Shown here: one piece after another, positions 21,320-30,019 of the stretch
How the letters are laid out: every line of letters begins with the position of its first letter
Position numbering within the stretch: position 1 is the stretch's first letter
NCBI GenBank assembly: GCA_003222205.1
Contig: QHVC01000112.1
Location: 1 to 36,369 of the forward strand
Origin: Gemmatimonadota bacterium
Lineage (GTDB): Bacteria > Gemmatimonadota > Gemmatimonadetes > Gemmatimonadales > GWC2-71-9
Reading direction: 5' to 3'
DNA length: 36,369 nucleotides
The notes under the pieces: model-generated
The model's input: the letters and a program-made list of their open reading frames with translations, nothing else
Databases searched by the model: none
What the model was told of the DNA's origin: nothing
Position numbers and translations under genes: made by a program

Positions 21320-23338
21320 GTGCGGTTAGGCGTCGACGTCGGCGGCACCTTCACCGATCTCGTCGCCCTGCACGACGACGGCCGCCTTGAGGTCCGCAAA
21401 GTCGCGAGCACGCCCGAGGATCCCTCCGTGGGATTGTTTCGCGCGGTGGACGGGTACCTGTCGCCGGTTGCTGGCGACCGGTCACCGGGAACGGGCAACG
21501 CCGTCGCAGCTCTCATCCACGGCACCACCATCGCCACCAACGCGCTGCTCGAGCGGCGGGGCGCGCGGATCGCCCTCGTCGCGACGGCCGGGTTCGAGGA
21601 TCTCCTGTGGCTGCGCCGCCAGGATCGCGCCGACCTCTACGATCTGTCACAGCACCACCCGGCGCCGTTGCTCGCGCGCGATCACGTCGTGGGCGTGCGT
21701 GCGCGCATGGGTCCGCAGGGCGTGCTCGTCGAGCTGACCGACGACGAGGTGCACCGCGTCGTCGCCGCGGTCCAGGCGTTGCGGCCCGACGCCGTGGCGA
21801 TCGCCTGCCTGTTCGCGTTCCGCTACCCGGAACACGAACGCCGACTCGCCGCGGCGCTGCGGACGGCGCTGGCCGGCGTGCCCGTCGCCGCGAGCTGTGA
21901 GGTCCTGCCGCTGTTCCGCGAGTACGAGCGCACCAGCACGACCACCGCTGAAGCGTATCTCCGGCCCAAGGTGTCGGCCTACGTGGCACGCGCCGCAGCC
22001 GACGCCGGGCGGCGCGGGATCGCGACGCTGCGCATCATGACCTCGAGCGGCGGCACGCTGCCGCCCGCCGCGGCCGCCGTGCACGCGGCCGCGCTGGCGC
22101 TCTCCGGGCCGGCCGGCGGCGTGGTGGGCGCCCGGCTCGCGGGGGAAGCGGTCGGGTGCCCTGACCTGCTCACGCTGGATATGGGTGGCACCAGCGCCGA
22201 CGCGAGCATCGTCCTCGGCGGCGCGGCGCTCTCGGAGGGAACGGGCGCGGTCGGCGGGGTCCCGCTCGCGTTGCCGGCCGTCCTCATCGAGACGGTGAGC
22301 GCGGGTGGCGGCAGCATCGCGTGGGTGGATGCCGGGGGAGCGCTCAAAGTCGGCCCGCAGAGCGCGGGCGCCGTGCCCGGTCCCGCCTGTTACCATCGGG
22401 GCGGGACCGCGGCGACCGTCACGGACGCCTGCCTCGTGCTGGGCTGGCTCGATCCGACCCAGCCGCTGGCGGACGACGTGCGGCTCGATCGCGAGCTGGC
22501 CGAGCGGTCCCTCGCTGCGCTCGGGATGTCCCTCGCTGCGCTCGGGAAGACCTCGAAACATGACGCGAGAGCCACAGCGTCCGGCATCGTCGCGGTTGCG
22601 ACGGCCGTGATGGCGCGGGCGCTGAAACGGGTGAGCGTCGCGCGCGGCGTCGACCCCCGGGGCATGACCCTGCTCCCGTTCGGCGGTGCGGGGCCGCTGT
22701 TCGGCTGCGCGCTGGCTGACGCTCTGGGCATGCAGACGATCGTCGTGCCGCCCCATCCGGGCGCGTTGAGCGCGCTGGGTCTCGCCGCCGCGGCCGAGCG
22801 CGTCGAGGCGGTCGGGTCCCTCCACCGCCGGCTGGACGACCTCGATGCCGCCGGGCTCGAGGCCGGGTTCGTCCCACTCGCCGAGCGGGCGGCCTCCGAG
22901 CTGCCGGAAGCCGTGATGCGGCGCGTCGCCGACTGCCGCTTCGTGGGGCAGGGCTATGAAGTCCCGGTGACCGTGCTCAGCAGCGAGCCGACGCTCGTCG
23001 CCCAGGTGTTCCGCGCCGCTCATCACGCCCGTTTCGGGTTCGCGGATGACGACGCGCCCGTCGAGGTGGTCAACCTGCGCGTGATCGCGGAGCGCGGCGC
23101 GCCGGCGCCGGACCTGCGGAGCGCGCCCGCCGTGCCGCCGTCTCCGCCGGGCCGCCGGGAGATCGTGCTGCGCGGCGAAGTGGTGACCGCCGAGGTGCGG
23201 TCGCTCGACGCGCTGCCGCCGGGCCTCTCGATCGCCGGGCCCGCCGTGCTCGCGGGCGGGGACGCGACGGCGCTGATCGAGCCTGGGTGGCGGGTCACGG
23301 TGCACGCGGCGGGCGCGCTGGTCGTGGAGCGGCGATGA
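21320..23338 (+). CDS. hyuA: Hydantoinase/oxoprolinase family, A subunit
   Basis: 672 residues from GTG 21320. The N-terminal hydantoinase/oxoprolinase domain begins [14 protein letters not shown], then [13 protein letters not shown]; the actin-like ATPase part has [11 protein letters not shown] and the [12 protein letters not shown] motif. The C-terminal domain covers about 490-670. Enzymes of this group use ATP to open cyclic amides or activate ketones (N-methylhydantoin, 5-oxoproline, acetone carboxylase beta). The substrate cannot be read from sequence. Two insertions stand out: residues 47-60 ([14 protein letters not shown]), coded by six heptamers, and residues 397-410 ([14 protein letters not shown]), coded by a 21-base direct repeat. 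Both fall in loop positions and keep the frame. It overlaps hyuB by four bases. Confidence 0.92.
   Translation: MRLGVDVGGTFTDLVALHDDGRLEVRKVASTPEDPSVGLFRAVDGYLSPVAGDRSPGTGNAVAALIHGTTIATNALLERRGARIALVATAGFEDLLWLRRQDRADLYDLSQHHPAPLLARDHVVGVRARMGPQGVLVELTDDEVHRVVAAVQALRPDAVAIACLFAFRYPEHERRLAAALRTALAGVPVAASCEVLPLFREYERTSTTTAEAYLRPKVSAYVARAAADAGRRGIATLRIMTSSGGTLPPAAAAVHAAALALSGPAGGVVGARLAGEAVGCPDLLTLDMGGTSADASIVLGGAALSEGTGAVGGVPLALPAVLIETVSAGGGSIAWVDAGGALKVGPQSAGAVPGPACYHRGGTAATVTDACLVLGWLDPTQPLADDVRLDRELAERSLAALGMSLAALGKTSKHDARATASGIVAVATAVMARALKRVSVARGVDPRGMTLLPFGGAGPLFGCALADALGMQTIVVPPHPGALSALGLAAAAERVEAVGSLHRRLDDLDAAGLEAGFVPLAERAASELPEAVMRRVADCRFVGQGYEVPVTVLSSEPTLVAQVFRAAHHARFGFADDDAPVEVVNLRVIAERGAPAPDLRSAPAVPPSPPGRREIVLRGEVVTAEVRSLDALPPGLSIAGPAVLAGGDATALIEPGWRVTVHAAGALVVERR
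21458..21499 (+). repeat. In-frame six-heptamer array in hyuA
   Basis: The units are CTGTCGC, CGGTTGC, TGGCGAC, CGGTCAC, CGGGAAC and GGGCAAC: 42 bases, 14 codons. It matches the prmC array (31419-31460) at 31 of 42 positions without gaps and in the same reading phase. Confidence 0.85.
22508..22547 (+). repeat. In-frame 21-base direct repeat in hyuA
   Basis: A 19-base unit, TCCCTCGCTGCGCTCGGGA, occurs at 22508-22526 and again at 22529-22547. The 21-base period keeps the frame and encodes SLAALGM then SLAALGK. Each unit is itself partly palindromic (CCC...GGG around CGCTGCG). Read on the other strand it encodes a PERSEG peptide, a repeat pattern I recall from many environmental genomes. Confidence 0.85.
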
Positions 23339-24906
23339 CCCTGGACGCCGTCGGGCTCGAGGTGATGGCCCACGCCTTCGCGTCGGTCGCCGAGGAGATG
23401 GGGCTCGTGCTCATCCACTCCGCGCTTTCCCCCAACATCCGCGAGCGGCGCGACTGCTCGGCGGCGCTGTTCGACGCCGACGGGCAGATGATCGCGCAGG
23501 CGGCGCACATCCCCGTGCACCTGGGGGCGATGACCGAAGCGGTGGCAGCCGTGCAGGTGGAGGGCCCGCGGCCGGGCGAGATCTTCCTCGTCAACGACCC
23601 CTACACGGGCGGGACGCACCTGCCGGACTTGACGCTCGTCGGCGCGATCGCGTTGGACCAACAGGTCGCCGGATACAGCGTCGTGCGGGCGCACCACTCC
23701 GACGTCGGTGGGATGCAGCCCGGGAGCATGCCGGCCGGCGCGCGCGAGCTGTTTGCCGAGGGGCTGGTGATTCCTCCGGTGCGGCTGACGGCGGAGGTCG
23801 AGCGCGTCGTACTCGCTAACGTCCGCACGCCGGCGATGCGCCGCGGCGATCTCGCCGCGCAGCGCGCGGCGGTGGAGCGCGGGGCGGACGGGCTGCGCGC
23901 CCTCGTCGCCCGCTATGGGTGGGCCGGCGTGCAGCGGGCGGCACGCGACCTCATGGACTACGCGGAGCGGCGCACGCGGGCCGCGCTGCGTCGCTTCCCC
24001 GTGGCCGGACTGGCCGCGACGGACTGGATGGAGGGCGACGGGGTAACCGACGCGGATCTCGCCATTACCGTGCGGGTCGACATTCGCGAGGGCGACTTCC
24101 ACGCGGACTTTACGGGCACGGCGCCGGCGGCGGCGGGCAATGTCAACTGCCCGCTGGCCGTCACCCGTTCGGCGGTGCTGTTCGTGGTGCGCATGCTGCT
24201 CGAGGCGGACGTACCGATGAACGGCGGCGTGCAGCGCGCGGTGCGGGTGACGGCACCGGAGGGCTGCTTGGTCAACGCCCGCTGGCCGAGCGCCGTCGCC
24301 GCCGGGAACGTGGAGACCTCGCAGCGCATCACGGACGCCGTGCTCCTCGCGCTCGCGGGCGGCGGCCTGCCCGTGCCCGCCCAGGGCCAGGGGACGATGA
24401 ATAACGTGACGTTCGGCGGGCAACGTGTGACGGGCAACATGCAACAGGGTGGCGAGGTGTTGGGTGGCTGGACCTACTACGAAACGCTGGGCGGGGGGCA
24501 GGGAGCCGGGCCCGCGGGGCCGGGACCATCCGGCGTCCACGTCGGGATGTCCAACACTCGCAACACGCCGATCGAGGTGGTCGAAATGGAGATTCCGGTT
24601 CGCATCCGCACGTACGCGTTGCGAGGGGGGAGCGGGGGGGTGGGGAAGTGGGCGGGAGGGGACGGCGTCGTGCGCGAGTACGAAGCGCTGGCGCCGATGG
24701 AGGCGGGCTTGCTCACCGAGCGGCGGCGGCACGGGCCGCGTGGGACCGCCGGGGGCGGGGACGGAGCGCCCGGCGCCAACCTGATCAACGGCCGGCCGTT
24801 GCGCGCCAAGACGGCCTGCGCGCTCGCGCCGGGGGACGTGCTGCGGATCGAGACCCCCGGTGGCGGCGGGTGGGGAGAACCGCAACGCAAGGGAGGGCGG
24901 TCATGA
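23335..24906 (+). CDS. hyuB: Hydantoinase/oxoprolinase family, B subunit
   Basis: 523 residues from ATG 23335 (ATGA overlap with hyuA). Family landmarks are all present: [43 protein letters not shown], the central [17 protein letters not shown], and the Gly-rich C-terminal [18 protein letters not shown]. It pairs with HyuA to form the ATP-dependent ring-opening enzyme; the B subunit probably carries the metal and substrate site. There is no signal peptide, so it should be cytoplasmic. The C-terminus [14 protein letters not shown] is typical. It overlaps the TSUP gene by four bases, suggesting transport and catalysis are co-produced. Confidence 0.94.
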   Translation: MTLDAVGLEVMAHAFASVAEEMGLVLIHSALSPNIRERRDCSAALFDADGQMIAQAAHIPVHLGAMTEAVAAVQVEGPRPGEIFLVNDPYTGGTHLPDLTLVGAIALDQQVAGYSVVRAHHSDVGGMQPGSMPAGARELFAEGLVIPPVRLTAEVERVVLANVRTPAMRRGDLAAQRAAVERGADGLRALVARYGWAGVQRAARDLMDYAERRTRAALRRFPVAGLAATDWMEGDGVTDADLAITVRVDIREGDFHADFTGTAPAAAGNVNCPLAVTRSAVLFVVRMLLEADVPMNGGVQRAVRVTAPEGCLVNARWPSAVAAGNVETSQRITDAVLLALAGGGLPVPAQGQGTMNNVTFGGQRVTGNMQQGGEVLGGWTYYETLGGGQGAGPAGPGPSGVHVGMSNTRNTPIEVVEMEIPVRIRTYALRGGSGGVGKWAGGDGVVREYEALAPMEAGLLTERRRHGPRGTAGGGDGAPGANLINGRPLRAKTACALAPGDVLRIETPGGGGWGEPQRKGGRS

Positions 24907-25259
24907 ACTACGTTCTGGTGGCGGTGCTGGGCCTTGCCGCCGGCGTCCTGTCGGGCCTGTTCGGGATCGGCGGGGCGATCCTCATCGTGCCGGGTCTGGT
25001 GCTGCTGGCCAAGCTGCCGCAGCAGTCGGCGAGCGGGACCTCCTTGGCGGCGCTGCTCCTCCCGGTGGGCTTGCTGGGGTTCCTGCAGTACTACAAGCGG
25101 GGGCTGGTGAACCTCCCCTACGCGGCGATCATCGCGGTGGGGCTGTTTCTCGGGGCCTTGGTTGGGGCGAAGCTGGCCGTGTCGCTGCCCGATGCGACGC
25201 TGCGCCGGGCGTTCGGCGCGTTTCTGATGTTGGTGGCGGCGCGGCTGCTCTTCTTCTAG
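24903..25259 (+). CDS. Half-size TSUP (TauE/SafE, DUF81) membrane protein
   Basis: 118 residues from ATG 24903 (ATGA overlap with hyuB). Four hydrophobic helices are visible, with the family motif GVLSGLFGIGGAILIVPGLV (14-33) and the ASGTSLAAL segment. Full TSUP transporters are about 250 residues with two such repeats, so this is one repeat and would need to dimerise. TSUP proteins move organosulfonates, sulfite or small organic anions. Its link to hyuAB suggests it carries the substrate or product of that enzyme (inference). The stop TAG shares the palindrome CTAG with the stop of the opposing HD-GYP gene. Confidence 0.85.
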   Translation: MNYVLVAVLGLAAGVLSGLFGIGGAILIVPGLVLLAKLPQQSASGTSLAALLLPVGLLGFLQYYKRGLVNLPYAAIIAVGLFLGALVGAKLAVSLPDATLRRAFGAFLMLVAARLLFF

Positions 25260-27190
25260 GGCTCGACTTCGAACACTTTCGCGGCGACGAACAGCCGGAA
25301 CAGCTCGGTGTCGAGCTGGCCGATCTTGACCTCCTGGGTGAGGATGTCGAGGGCCCGCTCGCGCGGCACGGCCTTCTTGTAGGGACGGTCCTGGGCCGTC
25401 AACGCGTCGTAGATGTCGCTGATCGTCATCATCCGCGTCTGAATCGGGATCGCGTCTCCCGTCACGCGGCGCGGGTAGCCGTGGCCGTCCATCTTCTCGT
25501 GGTGGCCGTAGGCGATGAGCGGAATCTGCTGCAGCTCCCGCGTCCAAGGGATGCGTTGCAGGAAGTTGTACGTGTGGGTGACGTGGCTCTCGATCTCCTG
25601 GCGCTCCTGCTCGTCGAGACTCCCCTTGGGAATCGTGAGGTAGCGGACCTCTTCCTCGGAGAGCAGCGGCTGGAGCTCACCATCCTGGTCCGCGTAGGTG
25701 CGCCGGGCCAGCTCCTCGAGATTGTTGCGGCTCGCTTCCGGGAGCAGGCTGGGCTCGTTGGCTTCCAGCACCACGGTCAGGAAGCGGTCCAGGTCCTTGA
25801 GCTGCCGCTGCAGCTCCGCCTCGAGCTCACGGCGGTGGGCCTCGTACCCTTTCTTGCCGTGCGCCTCGAGGAATTCCGCGCGACCCCGCCAGAAATCTCG
25901 CTCGAAGGTGCGGTGCACGAACGCGTGGCGCTGTTTGATCAGCGCCAGCTGGTGCGGGTAGAGCTTTTTCGCCTTGACGAGGACCTGCTCGCGCACGCCG
26001 ACCTTGCCGAAGTCGTGGAGCAGGCCCGCATAGCGGATCTCCTTGAGCTGCTCCGGCGTGAACTTGATGAGGCGGTACGGCCCGTCGGGCGCGCGGTCCA
26101 CCACCTCGGCGAGGCGCACGGTGTAGTCGGCGACACGGCCGCTGTGGCCGAAGGTGGTCGGGTCGCGCTGCTCGATCGCCAGCACCGCCGCCTTGACGAA
26201 CCCCTCGAACAGCCGCTCGATGTCCTCGTACAGCCGGCTGTTCTCGATGGCCACCGCGGCCTGGCCGGCGAGCGCCGTCACCAGCTCGACGGTGCGCTTG
26301 GAGAACGGCACCACCTCGCGCTCGACGTCGCTGGGCGCCGCCAGCACCGCGTCGAAGGTGCGCTTGCGGTTGATGAGCTGCAGGACGCCGATCACCTCTT
26401 CTCTGTGGTCCTTCATCGGGATCACGAGCATCGACTTCGTCCGGTACCCGTGCCGCTCGTCGAAGGAGCGGTTGATCGAGTACTCGACGTCCGGCGGCAG
26501 GAAGTACGCGTCGTCGATGACGAGCGGCTCGCCGGTGACGGCCGCATACCCGGCGAGGCTGGTGCGGTCGACGGGAATCGTGAACTCGACGAACGGCGCC
26601 TCGGGCTTGGAGAAGGTCTGGGCGAGCCGGAAGCGCAGGCGCCTCGCGCCCTGCTCGGAGGTCTCGACGAGGTACAGGCTCCCGGCGTCGGACTGCGTAA
26701 TGCGGCGGGCCTGCGTGAGGATCAGGTCGAGCAGCGTCTTGAGGTCGCGCTCGGTGCCGAGGGCGACCCCGATCCGCGTCAGCTCCCCGATCTCGCGGCT
26801 GCGCAGCGCCGCCTCCGCGCGCGCGCGCCCCGTCTCCGCCCGGGCTGCCGCCTCGCGGAATCCGGCGCGGATGGCGACCAGGAGCTGTCGATCACCGGCG
26901 GGGTGGTTCACGAATGCCGAGAGCAGGTCCATCGGCAGCCCTTCGGCGACGTCGCGTTCGCCCTCCCGGCCGAGCGAGACGACGCTGCCGCCGGCGTCGA
27001 CGAACGCCCGCAGGGTCTCGGTCGGGAACGTGACCCGGCTCGCGGGGTCGAGCAGGAACACCGTCGGCCGCTCGTTGGGCATGAGCTCCCGCGGCAGGCG
27101 CACCGGGCGCGCCTCGACCTTGGCGGCGCGCAGCGCGTCCGCAACGGCCGCGGGGCTCCAGGTGCTGGCGTGCAGCAGCAGGTAGCTCAC
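25256..27190 (-). CDS. GAF-HD-GYP protein with large helical insertion
   Basis: 644 residues from GTG 27190. The N-terminal segment (1-105) is alpha/beta and resembles a degenerate receiver or flavodoxin-like fold. A GAF domain (about 135-320) is followed by HD-GYP: His392/Asp393 in LLHDFGKVGV, HHE at 563-565 and HGYP at 570-573. HD-GYP enzymes hydrolyse cyclic-di-GMP or related dinucleotides; the metal residues are kept. Between the HD (392) and the HHE there is an insertion of about 110 residues (about 410-525, charged and helical) that ordinary HD-GYP domains lack. The gene ends convergently on the TSUP gene. It is the last gene of the MBL-CsgG-HD-GYP run, so a role in second-messenger turnover tied to an envelope sensor is possible. 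Confidence 0.92.
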   Translation of the reverse strand: MSYLLLHASTWSPAAVADALRAAKVEARPVRLPRELMPNERPTVFLLDPASRVTFPTETLRAFVDAGGSVVSLGREGERDVAEGLPMDLLSAFVNHPAGDRQLLVAIRAGFREAAARAETGRARAEAALRSREIGELTRIGVALGTERDLKTLLDLILTQARRITQSDAGSLYLVETSEQGARRLRFRLAQTFSKPEAPFVEFTIPVDRTSLAGYAAVTGEPLVIDDAYFLPPDVEYSINRSFDERHGYRTKSMLVIPMKDHREEVIGVLQLINRKRTFDAVLAAPSDVEREVVPFSKRTVELVTALAGQAAVAIENSRLYEDIERLFEGFVKAAVLAIEQRDPTTFGHSGRVADYTVRLAEVVDRAPDGPYRLIKFTPEQLKEIRYAGLLHDFGKVGVREQVLVKAKKLYPHQLALIKQRHAFVHRTFERDFWRGRAEFLEAHGKKGYEAHRRELEAELQRQLKDLDRFLTVVLEANEPSLLPEASRNNLEELARRTYADQDGELQPLLSEEEVRYLTIPKGSLDEQERQEIESHVTHTYNFLQRIPWTRELQQIPLIAYGHHEKMDGHGYPRRVTGDAIPIQTRMMTISDIYDALTAQDRPYKKAVPRERALDILTQEVKIGQLDTELFRLFVAAKVFEVEP

Positions 27191-27282
27191 GGGTGGACCG
27201 AATCTCGCGGCGGGTCGGCGCGCTTGGCGGTGTCACGCGGCTCGCGCTGCGAGCTGCCGAGGCGACTGAGCGGATCGGTCAC
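27187..27282 (-). CDS. Possible 31-residue coupled mini-gene
   Basis: GTG 27282 to TGA 27189-27187, overlapping the HD-GYP GTG by four bases in the same GTGA style as neighbouring genes. The peptide (VTDPLSRLGSSQREPRDTAK to the end at SVHP) is polar and has no recognisable domain. It lies in the 99-base gap between the CsgG-like and HD-GYP genes. It may be chance; it is listed because translational coupling is the rule in this operon. Confidence 0.25.
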   Translation of the reverse strand: MTDPLSRLGSSQREPRDTAKRADPPRDSVHP

Positions 27283-27289
27283 CGTTGGG

Positions 27290-27991
27290 TCAACTCGTCG
27301 GCTCCCGCTGGAGGCCTTCCCTCGCCTCGGTGAAATCCGGGAAGGTGGCGATCGCCTGCTGGAACATCTCGCGGGCCCGGGCATGGTCGCCGCGGTCGTG
27401 ATAGAGGAGCGCCCGCGAGTAGTAGGTCAGGGCTTCGGTCGGGACCTGGCGGCTCATCCGCTGCTCGGAGGTTTGCCGGGGCAGGGCGGGGAGGCTCGCG
27501 TCCTTCATCAGGCGGGTCGCCACGGTGCGGATCAGGTCGAACAGGTGATCGCGCTGCATCTTATCCGCCTCGACCTTGACGATCTCGCTTGTCTCCACGT
27601 TGACCAGGCGCGCGTCGATGCGGAAGTCTCCGTAGAAATCGATGAATTGTCCGGTGATCACGTACCTGGCCCCGACCAGCTTGCCGATCCGGGCGGCGGT
27701 TTGCGCGTCGACCCGCCCGGACGCGCCCAGGTTCTGCTCCTCGATCAAGCGCTGCACCTGCTCCCGGTCGACCAGCCGGGCCTGGGGATTGGTCGAGAGC
27801 TCGGAGATGAGCATGGCTGCGAGACCCCGCTCTAGGGCCTCGAAGTTCTCCTTGTCCTGCCCGAAAGAGCCGCTGTTCACGAACGGGAACACGGCGATCC
27901 CCGGCCGGGTGTCCTGGCCCCGCGCCTGGCCGGCCGCCCCGCCCACCAGCCCCGCCACCGCCGCGCATACCGCTACGACTCGCCCACGCAT
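27290..27991 (-). CDS. CsgG/FlgO-like secreted protein with C-terminal TPR
   Basis: 233 residues from ATG 27991 (Shine-Dalgarno GAGGAG upstream). A signal peptide (about 1-25) is followed by a CsgG-like alpha/beta domain (about 30-160): GIAVFPFVNSGSF, the LISELSTNPQARLVDREQ helix, and ARYVITGQFIDFYGDFRIDARLVNVET, as in the curli-secretion/FlgO group. A helical TPR-like tail covers about 183-230 (YYSRALLYHDRGDHARAREMFQQAI). There is no lipobox, so it is probably a periplasmic protein and not the CsgG pore. The role is unknown. It begins 14 bases after the MBL-fold gene. Confidence 0.85.
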   Translation of the reverse strand: MRGRVVAVCAAVAGLVGGAAGQARGQDTRPGIAVFPFVNSGSFGQDKENFEALERGLAAMLISELSTNPQARLVDREQVQRLIEEQNLGASGRVDAQTAARIGKLVGARYVITGQFIDFYGDFRIDARLVNVETSEIVKVEADKMQRDHLFDLIRTVATRLMKDASLPALPRQTSEQRMSRQVPTEALTYYSRALLYHDRGDHARAREMFQQAIATFPDFTEAREGLQREPTS

Positions 27992-28004
27992 AATCGCTCC
28001 TCGG

Positions 28005-28889
28005 TCAGAGAGTCAGGTGCATGCCTTCCTGCGCCGCCAGCACCTCGGCGGGTCCGCCTCGCCGCTCCGCCTCCCGGCGCGCCGCCGCCAGCAGCTCATC
28101 GAGCGTCTGGTCGTCGTGCTCCGGCTCGTGGTGGAACAGCACCAGCCGCTTCACCTTCGCCTCCGCCGCCAGCCCCACCGCCTCCGCCCACGTCGAATGC
28201 CCCCAGCCGCGGTGCACCTCCAGCTCCTCGGGCGTGTACATCGCGTCGTGGATGAGCAGGTCCACCCCCTGCAGGAATTCGACGAACTGGCGGCGCCACA
28301 GCGGCGGGGTGCTGTAGTGGCCACCCTCGCCCAGCTCGTTGTCGGTCGCGTAGGCCATGCTCGGCCCGCCCTGGGCCGGCGTCAGCCGGAACGCCAGCGT
28401 CGTGCCGGGGTGGCGCAGCACCATCGAGCGCACCCGGAACGCTCCGATCGTGAACTCGCCGCCTCGCCCATCGACCTGCTCGACGTCCAGCTTGGCCGAC
28501 AGCGCATCCAGCGGCACGGGGAACACGGCCGGATCCATCTGCTGGCGGAGAATCGCCTCGAGCGACATGGTCCCTTGCCGGGCGCCCCAGATGCGCACGA
28601 CGTTGCCCGGAAAGAAGAACGGCTTGAAGTGTGGCAGTCCCTGAATGTGGTCCCAGTGTGCGTGCGAGAGCAGGATCTCCGCCTTCACCGCCCCGTTCCT
28701 ACGCTCGACCAGGTGCACGCCGAGGGCGCGGATGCCGGTGCCGGCATCGAGAATGACCAGGTGCCCCCCGGCGCCTTCAACGGCAACGCACGGCGTGTTG
28801 CCGCCGTAGCGCGCGGTGTGGGCCCCGGGGGTGGGGATCGAGCCCCGTGTCCCCCAAAAGGTCACCGTGTAGGCCATACGATCCGGCAC
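28005..28889 (-). CDS. Metallo-beta-lactamase-fold hydrolase
   Basis: 294 residues; GTG 28889 is chosen because a GAGGA ribosome site lies six bases upstream (an ATG at 28877 is the alternative). FWGTRGSIPTPG at the N-terminus and LLSHAHWDHIQG with His76, His78, Asp80 and His81 are the zinc motif of the MBL fold. The HHEPEHDD near the C-terminus and the DNE around 190 supply further ligands. The sequence is of the tRNase Z/PDE-like class (GSxPTPG start), so phosphodiester cleavage is possible, but the substrate is unknown. There is no signal peptide. It is first in the run with the CsgG-like and HD-GYP genes. Confidence 0.93.
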   Translation of the reverse strand: MPDRMAYTVTFWGTRGSIPTPGAHTARYGGNTPCVAVEGAGGHLVILDAGTGIRALGVHLVERRNGAVKAEILLSHAHWDHIQGLPHFKPFFFPGNVVRIWGARQGTMSLEAILRQQMDPAVFPVPLDALSAKLDVEQVDGRGGEFTIGAFRVRSMVLRHPGTTLAFRLTPAQGGPSMAYATDNELGEGGHYSTPPLWRRQFVEFLQGVDLLIHDAMYTPEELEVHRGWGHSTWAEAVGLAAEAKVKRLVLFHHEPEHDDQTLDELLAAARREAERRGGPAEVLAAQEGMHLTL

Positions 28890-28964
28890 GCCGATCCTCG
28901 CTAAGTTACTGGAAACACTTCAACTACAGCAACGCGCCCCCTCACTGCAGCGGCGTGACTCACC

Positions 28965-29636
28965 TCACGACCGGCCCGCCGCGCCCTCGAGCGAGGGGCG
29001 GTCGCGGATGGTGATGTCTTTGCGTGAGACCGCGATCCACCCCTTCTCGACGAGGTCGCGCATGGTGCGCGACACCGTCTCCCGGCTCGAGCCGATCATC
29101 TGCGCGATGGTGTGGTGCGTGAGCCGCCGGGTGATTTTCTCGCCGCCCTCCTCGTCGGCCATCTCGAGGATCAGCCGAGCGACGCGACCGTTCACGTCGA
29201 GGAGGACCAGGCTGCCGACCTTCTCGTCCACGCGCCGCAGCCGTCGCGACAGCTCCTTGAGGAGCGCCATGGCGATGGCCGGCGACTGGGTCATGAGGAT
29301 CTGAAAGTCCTCGCGCCGCAGCACGATCAGCGCCGAGTCCTCCATGGCGATGACGTGAGCCGAGCGCGGCTCGTCGTCGATCAGCGCCATCTCGCCGAAG
29401 AACTCCCCTTCGCCCAGGACCGAGAGGATTACTTCGCGGCCGTCCTCGCCGATCAGCACCACCTTGACCTGGCCCCCGGCAACGACGTACAGCGCGTCGC
29501 CGGGATCGTCCTCGAAGAGGATCACCGAGTTGCGGGGATAGGCGCGCTCGCGTGCGACGTCGACCACCCGTTGGAGGTCGGGGGGGGAGAGCTGGCTGAA
29601 GAGCGGCACTTTCTGCAGGATGGCGGCTGCCGACAC
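28965..29636 (-). CDS. Crp/Fnr-family transcriptional regulator
   Basis: 223 residues from GTG 29636, which has a strong GGGGGAGG Shine-Dalgarno; a longer upstream frame is not needed. The N-terminal cyclic-nucleotide-binding domain has the phosphate cassette FGEMALIDDEPRSAHV (80-95) with Arg91/Ser92, so cAMP-like binding is plausible. A long dimerisation helix follows, and the C-terminal winged helix-turn-helix contains GSSRETVSRTMRDL (about 182-195). No FNR-type cysteines are present. It lies divergent to rpmE and upstream of the MBL-CsgG-HD-GYP run, 75 bases before it, so it may regulate that run. Confidence 0.93.
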   Translation of the reverse strand: MSAAAILQKVPLFSQLSPPDLQRVVDVARERAYPRNSVILFEDDPGDALYVVAGGQVKVVLIGEDGREVILSVLGEGEFFGEMALIDDEPRSAHVIAMEDSALIVLRREDFQILMTQSPAIAMALLKELSRRLRRVDEKVGSLVLLDVNGRVARLILEMADEEGGEKITRRLTHHTIAQMIGSSRETVSRTMRDLVEKGWIAVSRKDITIRDRPSLEGAAGRS

Positions 29637-29803
29637 GCGAGGCCTCCCCCGAGGGCTGGGGGTGTTTGAGTGAGGGGCAAGCTTACGCCGAAGGGTAGCC
29701 GGTGTCAATTCAGATGACGCCCGCGCCTTGCCGCCAAGTTGCGGCGCCAATTATATTTCCGCGCTTCTACCGTTATAACCATCGTTCACAGGACAGGAAC
29801 AAC
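29637..29803. promoter_or_regulatory. Divergent promoter region between crp and rpmE
   Basis: This 167-base gap contains no gene. An AT-rich island at 29748-29780 (AATTATATTT, then GTTATAACC) stands out in GC-rich surroundings. TATAAC at 29774-29779 is a likely -10 for rpmE on the plus strand, about 25 bases upstream of its GTG; no good -35 is seen. The minus-strand crp gene probably uses the same island or a site nearer 29680. Confidence 0.5.
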
Positions 29804-30016
29804 GTGAAGCCCGGCATCCACCCGAATTATCAGCGCGCGACCGTTCAGTGCGCTTGCGGCAATACGTTCGTGACCCGGAGCACCCACCCGGTGATCCACG
29901 TGGAAATCTGCGCCCAGTGCCATCCCTTCTACACTGGGAAGCAGAAGCTCATGGATACGGCCGGCCGGGTCGAGCGGTTCCGCCAGAAGTACCGGACGGA
30001 CAAGGCCGCCGGCTGA
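29804..30016 (+). CDS. rpmE: 50S ribosomal protein L31 (zinc-binding form)
   Basis: 70 residues from GTG 29804, chosen because KPGIHPNYQ is the standard N-terminus and a GGACAGGAACA ribosome site precedes it; the longer upstream frame is not protein-like. The zinc ligands Cys16, Cys18, Cys36 and Cys39 are present (CACG and [13 protein letters not shown]). It sits three bases before prfA, as in many bacteria where rpmE, prfA and prmC are neighbours. Confidence 0.97.
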   Translation: MKPGIHPNYQRATVQCACGNTFVTRSTHPVIHVEICAQCHPFYTGKQKLMDTAGRVERFRQKYRTDKAAG

Positions 30017-30019
30017 GCC

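Noticed and set aside
24860-27835. Plus-strand frame of about 990 codons opposite the HD-GYP and CsgG genes
   Set aside because: It has no recognisable domain, begins inside hyuB and is antisense to well-supported genes.
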